64,000 nt of DNA. Origin: Rhodospirillales bacterium (GTDB lineage Bacteria; Pseudomonadota; Alphaproteobacteria; Micavibrionales; Micavibrionaceae). This document shows, in pieces, positions 51,970 to 60,300 of this stretch (positions within the stretch are counted from its first letter, which is position 1; each line of letters starts with the position of its first letter). The position numbers and the translations under genes were made by a program. The DNA lies in assembly GCA_020638285.1 (NCBI GenBank), contig JACKIV010000002.1:352693-416692 (forward strand). The letters are read 5' to 3'. Below the pieces are notes generated by a model, which had not been told where the DNA came from, searched no databases, and saw nothing but the letters and a program-made list of their open reading frames with translations.

Positions 51970-52917
51970 ATGAGGCCCATGACAGACACGGGAAAAATCC
52001 GGATTGGAACGCGGGGGAGCGCACTGGCGTTGCGCCAGACGGCGCTGGTCTGCGCGGCATTACAGACAGCTCATCCGGGCCTTGAGATGGAAATCGTCGA
52101 AATTCGGACCTCCGGTGACTGGAATCCGGCGCAGGGCGAGGCACCGCTTTGCGCTCTTGCCGGGGGAAAGGCCCAGTTTGCAAAGGAAATCGAGGACGCG
52201 ATTTTATCCGGTCAGGTTGACTGCGGTGTTCATTCCCTGAAAGACATGCCTGCTTTTTTGCCGGAAGGTCTGGTTATCGACCATGTTTTGCCACGCGAGG
52301 ATCCGCGCGATGCCTTTTTGTCGAATGGAAGCGGAGGCCTTGAGACGCTGCCGCCCGGTTCGGTTCTGGGGACGTCCAGTGTGCGCCGGCGGGCTGTGAT
52401 TTTGTCTTTGCGCCCGGACCTGAAGGTTGTTTCCCTGCGGGGCAATGTGCCGACCAGAATCGAAAAACTTCGCGCGGGTCAGGTTGATGCGATGATTCTG
52501 GCGGCGGCGGGGCTGGCGCGTCTGGAGCTTTTGTCTGAAGTCTCCAGTTTTCTGGAACCCCCTGTGATGCTTCCTGCGGCGGGTCAGGGGATTGTCGGGA
52601 TCGAAACCAGAGAGAATGATACCCGGACGCGCAGGATTTTGGATAAAATTTCATCTTTTGAAACAAGTCTTTGTGCTGTGGCGGAGCGTGGGGCCATGGC
52701 GGCGCTGGGCGGGTCATGTCATACGCCTGCGGCGGCCCACGCGGTTCGGCGGGGGGGTGATGTGTTTTTGCGTGTCGAGGTTTATGCGCCGGATGGTCTG
52801 ATGTCTTGGGGGGATGAAGGTCATGCGCCGGCCCATGACGTGTCAGCGTGCCGCGATCTGGGGCTTGCGATAGGTCGCCGTGTCCGCGATGTCACACCTC
52901 CCGGAATTCTGGACTGA
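51970..52917 (+). CDS. hemC: Hydroxymethylbilane synthase
   Basis: Assembles four porphobilinogen units into hydroxymethylbilane in heme synthesis. The 315-residue chain has IRIGTRGSALALRQT, FAKEIEDAILSGQVDCGVHS, HSLKDMPAFLPEG and LRGNVPTRIEKLRAG. The dipyrromethane-cofactor cysteine lies in ALGGSCHTPAAAH (about residue 250). A second ATG three codons in may be the true start. First gene of hemC-hemD-mic60-hemY. Confidence 0.96.
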   Translation: MRPMTDTGKIRIGTRGSALALRQTALVCAALQTAHPGLEMEIVEIRTSGDWNPAQGEAPLCALAGGKAQFAKEIEDAILSGQVDCGVHSLKDMPAFLPEGLVIDHVLPREDPRDAFLSNGSGGLETLPPGSVLGTSSVRRRAVILSLRPDLKVVSLRGNVPTRIEKLRAGQVDAMILAAAGLARLELLSEVSSFLEPPVMLPAAGQGIVGIETRENDTRTRRILDKISSFETSLCAVAERGAMAALGGSCHTPAAAHAVRRGGDVFLRVEVYAPDGLMSWGDEGHAPAHDVSACRDLGLAIGRRVRDVTPPGILD

Positions 52918-52922
52918 AAATC

Positions 52923-53651
52923 ATGCGGTCTTTCGTTGTTTTGACCCGTTCACTTGAGTCCTGTGGGGATCTAGACTTTGACCTGAATACCATGGGCTTT
53001 ACGCCTGTTCTGGCGCCGATGACCCGGATCGTGCCGGGTCAAATTCCGGAAAATCGTGCACTTTCCGGGCGGACTCTGATTTTTACCAGTGCCAATGCTG
53101 TCCGTGTTTTTTCGAGTCTTTGTGCCTTGAGGGGCAATCCTGTTTTGACTGTAGGCGATCAAACAGCGCATGTTGCGCGGGCGCGTGGTTTTACCGATGT
53201 CTGGTCGGCCCAAGGTACAGGTGCGGACATTGTTGCCCATATTGTGGCCCGATATGATCCGGTTCATGGTCCGCCCATGACCCATTTGTGCGGCGCTCAT
53301 CTGGCGACTTCAATTGAAGCGATTCTTGAAAAAAATGGATTTGATATCAAGAAAATAGAGATTTATAGTGCGGAGAAAACAAAGGAAATTTTACCGGAAG
53401 CGCGCGCCGTTTTGCATCAAGATGACCCTGTTTATGTGCTGTTCTTTTCGTCCCGCGCGGCGCAGAATTTTCAAACGCTTGCGGTTCATGGCGAACTCGT
53501 GGCGGCGCGGGCCTTGTGTCTGAGTGCTCGTGTTGCGGCGGCTCTTGATCCCGATATTTGGAAAGACATTCTGGTCGCGGACAGGCCGGATCGTGCTGGA
53601 ATGCTTGATCTGGTGCGTTTCTCTTGCGCCCGGGGCCGAGCCTCGGCATAA
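52923..53651 (+). CDS. hemD: Uroporphyrinogen-III synthase
   Basis: Closes and inverts the last ring of hydroxymethylbilane to give uroporphyrinogen III. HemD is poorly conserved. The 242-residue chain has FVVLTRSLESCGD at the start, LIFTSANAVRVF, TVGDQTAHVARARGFTDVWS and YVLFFSSRAAQNF in the usual order. It begins 5 bases after the hemC stop, which strengthens the call; a longer frame starting inside hemC is not needed. Confidence 0.88.
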   Translation: MRSFVVLTRSLESCGDLDFDLNTMGFTPVLAPMTRIVPGQIPENRALSGRTLIFTSANAVRVFSSLCALRGNPVLTVGDQTAHVARARGFTDVWSAQGTGADIVAHIVARYDPVHGPPMTHLCGAHLATSIEAILEKNGFDIKKIEIYSAEKTKEILPEARAVLHQDDPVYVLFFSSRAAQNFQTLAVHGELVAARALCLSARVAAALDPDIWKDILVADRPDRAGMLDLVRFSCARGRASA

Positions 53652-53705
53652 TGCCTCTTGCGTTCTTGATCTTGAACACTGTTGATTTTTGTATGGAAAA
53701 CAAAA

Positions 53706-55595
53706 ATGCCGGGTGAGACATCCGATTCGGGGCCTTTGGGTGATGCATCCCTGATTATTGATCGTTTCGGCGGGATTCGTCCTATGTCGAACAAGATCGG
53801 AGTGCCTGTGACCACCATTCAAGGGTGGAAAAAACGCGGGATGATTCCGGCGGCCCGGCGTGAAAAAGTCCTTGATGCCGCAAAAGAAAATGGCATTGAT
53901 CTTTCCGATGTCCTGTCCGGAAATCCGCCGCCGAACGAAAATGCAGAGTCTATGCCCATCACGATCGAGGGAAAGCTGCCTGATTCTCCGCGCGCATGGC
54001 ATGGGGTAAAGGATTCCGTTGAGTCGCTTGATAATTCCAGTGATGATGTCTTTCGTGAGGATCCTGATGATTATTCCGACGACGAAGACGGTGAGGAGTC
54101 TTCAGACTTTTTGTCCTCAGATGACCCCGAGGATGATGATGCGGATTCTGAAAATACATTAGAAAAAGAGGGTGGGGGGCAGAATGATGAGGAGATTCCC
54201 CTTGTGGCGCCATCGGGAACGTCGGGTTTTGAGCGTTATCGACGCTCCGCAATTTCGAGGGATCCTCCTGTCTCGGTTATGAAGGACAAACCTTATGGTG
54301 ACGGGGAATTGTCTGATTTGATAGATAAAATCAAGACGGTCGAGGTTCGGGGCGGACGCCATATGACATTTATTGCAACGACCCTTGTTGCGGCGGCGCT
54401 GGCCTTTACGGCGGTTCTTTTCTGGCCCGAATCGCCCTCTGTTGTCGTTTCGGCGTCATCTTCTCCGGAAAAAGAAATGCGTCAGGGTGATCGTTATTTT
54501 CCAAAATTTTCCAGTGGGTTGTCAGAGGGAATTCATCATCTCGATGAAGGCGTGAGGTCTGTTAAGGAGAGCGTGGAGTCTGTTGCTGCTCAGACTCAGA
54601 AGGCGATTTCGACTTTGAGTGATCCGGATGCAGGGTCTCTGGGTGATCGGATCGGGGCGCTTCAGGGGCAGGTCAAGGCGATGGGGGCGCCGACATCCTT
54701 GTCCACTTTTCTATCACGGATTGAGGGAATGACACGAAATATTGAGGGGCAGGAAACCCTCCGGAGTGCTTTGTCAGGTATCCGCGGGATTGTCGCAGGA
54801 CTTGGCGGGCAGACAGAATCCGTGGATTCTGCGCTGGAACAGGGACGTGAGCAGAATCCGGCCTTGGCTGAGACGTTTTCAGGAGTTGCACCGGAGGATC
54901 TTAAGGCCGCCGCTCTTCTTGTGGTCTTTTCCCAGTTCAGGGACACGCTTGATCGTGGAAACACCCCTTTTGACAAAGACTTATCTCTTCTTCTTGATCT
55001 TGTTGGTGAGGATAATGCGCCCCTGCGTGAGTCTCTTTTGCGCTTGGCGCCGCAGGCTGAAAAGGGCATTTTGACACCTTCGGGTCTGTCGTCGCAGTTC
55101 AGGCAAATGGCCGGAGAGGCCGTTGTTTCGTCGCTTCAAGGAGAGGATGTGCCTTTTGAAGAGCGAGCGATTGCACGTTTGAACGAAGTCCTGCGCGTTG
55201 AGAAAAACGGGGAATTGATAACGGGGACGGATACACAGGCTAAAATCGCACGGGCTCGGACGGCTCTTGATTCGGGTGATATTGAGGAGGCTGTTGCCGA
55301 ACTTGAAGGGCTCGAAGGTCCGGCGGCAGAGGCGGCGCGCCCGTGGATCGATCAGGCTCAGGCGGTTCTGGTCGCCGGTGAGATTAAGCAGATGGTTTCT
55401 GGCTTGTTAACGTCGCATCTGCATCAGGGTGGTCCGGCGAAATATACGGCTCGCAGCAAGGGGTTCAGCGGTTTGATTCCTCAAGCGCCCGTCATTCATG
55501 ACCCGGAGTCCGGTGTTTTACTTTTGCCCAAAGGGACATCTTTGCCCGATGGGCCGGATATGCCAGAAGGTTCGGATTTGAATGCCTCGCCGTGA
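53706..55595 (+). CDS. Mic60 (mitofilin)-like inner-membrane protein with N-terminal HTH-like domain
   Basis: Mic60 homologues in Alphaproteobacteria shape the inner membrane and contact outer-membrane proteins; they typically lie in the heme operon after hemD, as here. The 629-residue chain has an N-terminal helix-turn-helix-like segment (RPMSNKIGVPVTTIQGWKKR, residues 25-44) and a very acidic stretch (about residues 112-160). A single membrane segment (ATTLVAAALAFTAVLFW, about residues 220-240) is followed by a helical periplasmic region (KESVESVAAQTQKAIS). The C-terminal part has mitofilin-type blocks (ARARTALDSGDIEEAVAELE, AARPWIDQAQAVL). The start is at 53706; the ribosome-binding site is weak. 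The membrane-shaping role is inferred from family and position. Confidence 0.78.
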   Translation: MPGETSDSGPLGDASLIIDRFGGIRPMSNKIGVPVTTIQGWKKRGMIPAARREKVLDAAKENGIDLSDVLSGNPPPNENAESMPITIEGKLPDSPRAWHGVKDSVESLDNSSDDVFREDPDDYSDDEDGEESSDFLSSDDPEDDDADSENTLEKEGGGQNDEEIPLVAPSGTSGFERYRRSAISRDPPVSVMKDKPYGDGELSDLIDKIKTVEVRGGRHMTFIATTLVAAALAFTAVLFWPESPSVVVSASSSPEKEMRQGDRYFPKFSSGLSEGIHHLDEGVRSVKESVESVAAQTQKAISTLSDPDAGSLGDRIGALQGQVKAMGAPTSLSTFLSRIEGMTRNIEGQETLRSALSGIRGIVAGLGGQTESVDSALEQGREQNPALAETFSGVAPEDLKAAALLVVFSQFRDTLDRGNTPFDKDLSLLLDLVGEDNAPLRESLLRLAPQAEKGILTPSGLSSQFRQMAGEAVVSSLQGEDVPFEERAIARLNEVLRVEKNGELITGTDTQAKIARARTALDSGDIEEAVAELEGLEGPAAEAARPWIDQAQAVLVAGEIKQMVSGLLTSHLHQGGPAKYTARSKGFSGLIPQAPVIHDPESGVLLLPKGTSLPDGPDMPEGSDLNASP

Positions 55596-55668
55596 TTTTC
55601 CGGGTTTCTTTCCACCGTCTGCGCCCGTAAGATGAGATCCGGAGATTTTGCGGGAGCGTTGAAGACGC

Positions 55669-57021
55669 ATGTTTCGTGCCCTTTGGTTTATCACAAAAGT
55701 GTCCATTCTGGTTGCCGGGGCCGTCTGGCTTGCCCAGCGACCCGGGACAATCGTCTTTGAGTGGCTTGATTATAAAGTTACAATTCAGGCCGGGTTTTTC
55801 TTTATTATTCTGGCTCTTGGTCTCCTTCTGACGCTTGTTTTATTCCGGATTGTTCTGGCTTTTCTGTCGGTCGGGGGGTGGGCTGTAAGGTTCAGACAGG
55901 CCCGTCTTCGTGACAAGGGGGAGCGTGCGCTTATTCTGGGACTTTCGGCAGTAGCCGCCGGAGACGTACGGCAAGCGACGAAACAGGCACGCCGGGCGCG
56001 AGATTGTCTGCCCGAAGATCGCGGTTTTGTTTTGATGCTGGAGGCGCAGGCAGCCCGGATGAACCGGGATTGGCCGCGTGCGCGAGCGGCATATGAAAAA
56101 CTTGCGGATGGGCCGGAGACGGCCTTTATCGGTGTGCGGGGTTTGCTCAATCTGTCCCTTGAAAGCGGGCAACCTGTTGAATCCCTGGGCATTGCGCGCA
56201 AGGCGCTGGCTCTGCGTCCGGCACAAGGATGGTTGCTCAAGCTCGTTTATGATCTGGAAACTCAGGCTCAGGATTGGGGATCTGCTGAAAAAACTCTTCG
56301 TAAATGCATCAAGGCCGGGGCGATAACTGCCGAGCAGGCTCGTAGCGATCGGGTCGCGATGCGCCTTGCTCAGGTCGATACCGATCTGGCGGCGGGGCGT
56401 GATGATGCGGCGTGGATTGCCGCGAAGGCCGCCTTTGGGATGGATCCGCTTTTTGTTCCGGCGGTGGTGCGTTATGTCCATCTGGCAGCAGGGCGAGGGT
56501 GGAGATGGCGGACGGTCCGGGCGGTTGAAAAAGCATGGAAAGCCGCGCCTCACCCTGATCTGGCCAATTTGTGGGCTTTTATCGCGCCGATCAAAACCGT
56601 TGAAAATCCTGCTGCGCGGATGAAATGGTTTGCTCGTCTGGTTGACTTGCGTTCCGATGATCCGGAAGGCTATCTGGCGTTGGCTCGTGTGGCTATTGAT
56701 GAAAAACTTTGGGGCGATGCACGCTATAACATTGATCAGGTGGAGAAAATACGGCCATCTGCGCGGCTGTATCGTCTGGCCGCCGATCTGGATGCGCGGT
56801 CGGGATATAGGGCGGCCGGGGGACGGAACTGGTCGGATCTGGCTGCCGAAGCGCCGCCTGAGCAGGTTTGGGTGTGCCGCAAAACAGGGCGAGTCTATGA
56901 TCGATGGTCGGCTGTCGTGCCGCCCCACGGGCTGTTCAATACGATTGTTTGGGGTAATCCGGGTGACTTTTCAGGAGCGGCTGGTGCTGTGACTCTGGTC
57001 GCTCCGGGGCCGGAATTTTAG
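55669..57021 (+). CDS. hemY: HemY-domain membrane protein
   Basis: A 450-residue protein with two N-terminal membrane segments (about residues 6-22 and 42-68), then a TPR-like helical region with repeats such as GERALILGLSAVAAGDVRQA, DWPRARAAYEKLAD, AAFGMDPLFVPAVVRYVHLA and RYNIDQVEKIRPSARLYRLA. The ending PEQVWVCRKTGRVYDRWSAV is typical of the HemY N-terminal-domain family in Alphaproteobacteria. Despite the name it is not a protoporphyrinogen oxidase; its function is unclear. It is the last gene of the heme operon. Confidence 0.88.
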   Translation: MFRALWFITKVSILVAGAVWLAQRPGTIVFEWLDYKVTIQAGFFFIILALGLLLTLVLFRIVLAFLSVGGWAVRFRQARLRDKGERALILGLSAVAAGDVRQATKQARRARDCLPEDRGFVLMLEAQAARMNRDWPRARAAYEKLADGPETAFIGVRGLLNLSLESGQPVESLGIARKALALRPAQGWLLKLVYDLETQAQDWGSAEKTLRKCIKAGAITAEQARSDRVAMRLAQVDTDLAAGRDDAAWIAAKAAFGMDPLFVPAVVRYVHLAAGRGWRWRTVRAVEKAWKAAPHPDLANLWAFIAPIKTVENPAARMKWFARLVDLRSDDPEGYLALARVAIDEKLWGDARYNIDQVEKIRPSARLYRLAADLDARSGYRAAGGRNWSDLAAEAPPEQVWVCRKTGRVYDRWSAVVPPHGLFNTIVWGNPGDFSGAAGAVTLVAPGPEF

Positions 57022-57382
57022 CGGCTTTCTCTGACAGTTTTATGAGATCGAATACAATGTGTGCGCAGTTGTCTTCGCACAATTCTCACGTGTCTTTCCG
57101 TGTTTCCAAGGGAAAATACAGGGAAAAATCAGAATTCACGCTGATTTCATGGGCGATAGGCTCAAAAAGCCCTCGATCTTTGTGCATTTTTGCGAGGTTT
57201 TCCCTATGAATGAAAATAGGGATATAACTGCGGGTGCAAGGAAAAGCCGGAATACCAGACCGACCGATAATCGATGCCACGCACTTGAAAGGCCATCGCA
57301 CAGAAGCCAGCCTGCTAAAAAGGGAGGCTGAGATCTAACCCCACGAGATAGCTGCCCTCCGGATATTCATTGGCCCTTATCG
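57022..57382. other. Intergenic region between hemY and the RTX operon
   Basis: No convincing gene. A frame of about 90 residues (57059-57331) has no ribosome-binding site and no recognisable domain. A small AATCAG/CTGATT hairpin lies near 57125-57145. The two flanking genes converge here; no clear terminator with a T-run was found for either. Confidence 0.5.
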
Positions 57383-60300
57383 TCAAACGGCGACAAGGGT
57401 TCCGTTTGCCAGAAGGGCGGCTTCGTCGGTCAGGCCCGTGACGCCCTGAATCGTGGCGATCTGGGCCATGGCATAGGCACCGCCTGTGCCGTCGCGGTCA
57501 ACGCTCAAGGTGCTGCTGGATCCATTCTCCGTAATCTGCACGAAATCCGTAATGAGCTTGGTCAAAGGATCGAAGTCGATCAACAGATCCCGGACAAACA
57601 GCCGATCGCCCTCGGCCAGAGAGAAATCCTTGATTGTGTCGATGGCGTCAAACGTTGTGTCCGGATAGAATACGAACTTGTCCGCGCCTGTCCCGCCATA
57701 AAGGATATCCACTCCGGCATCGCCGACCAGACCGTCATTGCCCGCCCCGCCATAAAGCGTGTCGTTCCCGCTTCCGCCCCGCAGCCAGTCATTCCCCTCA
57801 TCGCCATAGACGGTATCATTGTCATTTTCGGCGTAAATCCGGTCGTCGCCCGTCCCGCCATACAGAGAGTCCGTCCCGTTGCCGCCATACAAAAGATCAT
57901 TCCCGTCATGGCCGTAAATCTGATCGTTCCCGCCATTGCCATCCATCGTGTCAGACAGGGCCGATCCATACAGGGAGTAATGCGACTCATCGGTGTCGTT
58001 GATCGTCAATCCGGTGGTCAGGTTCCAGCTTGTTCCGTCTGAGAAACTGATATTCTCCACACGCTGCCCGATATCCAGACCGTAATTTCCGGGCGTGTAA
58101 CTCATGGCGCCGGAAATCTTCAGGACGTCCGCCGGATTGGAGGCGGATTGAAGGTAGAGATAATTGTTGTCCGTCCAGCTGCGAATCTGGGACTGGGTAA
58201 AGCCAAGCAGGACCGTGTCCGCGCCTTCGTTCAGATACTCCGAGAGCGTATCCGACCCGTCCCCGATCCCGAACACATAGGTATCGTTCCCGGTTCCGCC
58301 ATACAAGGTGTCGTTGCCAAACCCGCCCTCCAGACGGTCGTTTCCGCCATAACCGGACAGGCTATCGTTCCCGTCATTGCCGACCAGACGGTCTTTCCCG
58401 GCATAGCCGTAGAGAGACTCGCTTGCCGAGGTCCCCGTCTGGGTAAAGGTGGTGTTCAGGATATTCAAGGTGGAGGCGTCGCTGAACTGAAGGGTTTCGA
58501 TCTGGGAAGTCGCATTGTAGGAAAAATGGCTCTGGACCACGGTTGTCAGAACGCCGCCAAAGGCGATGTTCAGATTGGTGCCATCCCGCGTCATCGTCAT
58601 GTTTGAGGCACTCAATCCCGCCCCGAAAATGATCTTGTCATTGCCTGCGCTGTCGGAGATCGTATCGACGCCTTCCCCGGCATTGACCAGGTAAACGTCG
58701 TCCCCGGCATCGCCATAGAGCGTATCGTTTCCTGCCCCGCCATTGATCGTGTCGTTGCCAAGGCCCCCGAGAATGGTGTCGTTTCCACCAAGCCCGTTGA
58801 TCGTATCGTCCGGGTTGGCTCCGTAGGAAATTCCATAGAGCGTGTCGTTGCCGGATGTCCCGTTGGTCGTAAATTGCAATGAGGACAGGTAAAAATACGA
58901 TCCGTCATTAAAGCGGATGCGTTCGATGCCGCTGTCCTGGTGTGAGAACTGGCCGTCCATCCGAATCGCCAGAGAGCCATTGATGGACAGGTTAAGGCCG
59001 TAATTTCCATTGCGTGCCCAGGACAGGTCCGCCAGCGTAATCCCGGCGGCCAGATCAATCCGGTCATTTCCGCCATTATCGATGATCGTGTCGATCCCGC
59101 TCTCATAGGTATAGCGGTCGTCTCCATACCCGCCATTGAGAATATCGTCCCCGTCTCCGCCGATCAGATAATCGTTCCCGGCAAGGCCATAGATCGTGTC
59201 GTTGCCGCCATACCCATAAATTATGTCCGGTCCCGATATTCTGTTCGTACCAACAAGATATTCCCCTGCATCCGTGCCGTTCAGGCGATAAGACACGGTT
59301 GTCAGGTCAATGCTCGTTCCATCATTGAACTGGACGGTTTTGATCGCATCCCCGTTGTAAAACTGGGCTTCGATCAGGATGTTTCGCATCCCGCCGGACT
59401 CAAGGGCCAGATCAGACTGTCCCACCCGAACCAGTTGCATCCCGCCGGCAGTAAAACCAGAGCCAAAGCGAATGACGTTTCCATCTTCGTTGGCACCCGC
59501 ATCGTAAATTGTATCCAGCCCATCGCCCGAAGAGTAATGATATGTATCCGATCCGCTCCCGCCCAAAAGCCTGTCGTTCCCGGCACTTCCGCGCAAGGAA
59601 TCGTCCCCGGTCCCGCCCTCAATCAGATCATCGCCAGACCCTCCGGTAAGGGTATCGTTGCCGTCCCCGCCTTCCAGCCAGTCATTCCCCGCCCCGCCGC
59701 TGATCGTATCGTTTCCATCTTTCCCGATAACATGGTCGGCTTTGAGCAAGGACCGATCAAGGCCATTGAGAACGTCATCGCCATTGGTCCCCAGAACGTC
59801 CTGATAAACATTCAGGTCCATCACCGATCCATCGGAAAATTCCAGTCGCTCAATGCGGTAATCGCCGTACAAACCGGACTCCCGGAAAAATTCGTACACG
59901 TCGATGGCGGGGCTCCCATCTACAGAAATCCGCAGACTGCGCCAATAGTCTACCCGCTCCAGCGTCACGGACGATTTCGCAATGCCTTCGCCAAAGCGGA
60001 TGACGTCTGTGGTCCAACCGTTTGAACTCACATCCGTAGTCACATCGTGCCCATCTCCGGGATTATAGATATAGGTATCATTCCCCCCTGTGTCCCGCAT
60101 CCGGTCGTCACCGGGGCCGCCAACAAAAAGATCGTCGCCACCGTCGTCCGTGAGCAGGTCGTCATCTGCGCCGCCATAGAGTGCGTCGTTTCCATCTCCA
60201 CCATTGATAAAATCCGTTCCTCCGTGGCCTTGAATCAAGTCGTCTCCGTCTCCGCCGGACAGGAAATCTCTGTCGGATGTACCGGTGATCTGGTCCGAAA

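Noticed and set aside
57400..60300. Regularly spaced DNA repeats that might suggest a CRISPR array
   Set aside because: The period reflects nine-residue GGxGxD calcium-binding repeats in the RTX protein; there are no identical repeats with unique spacers and no cas genes.
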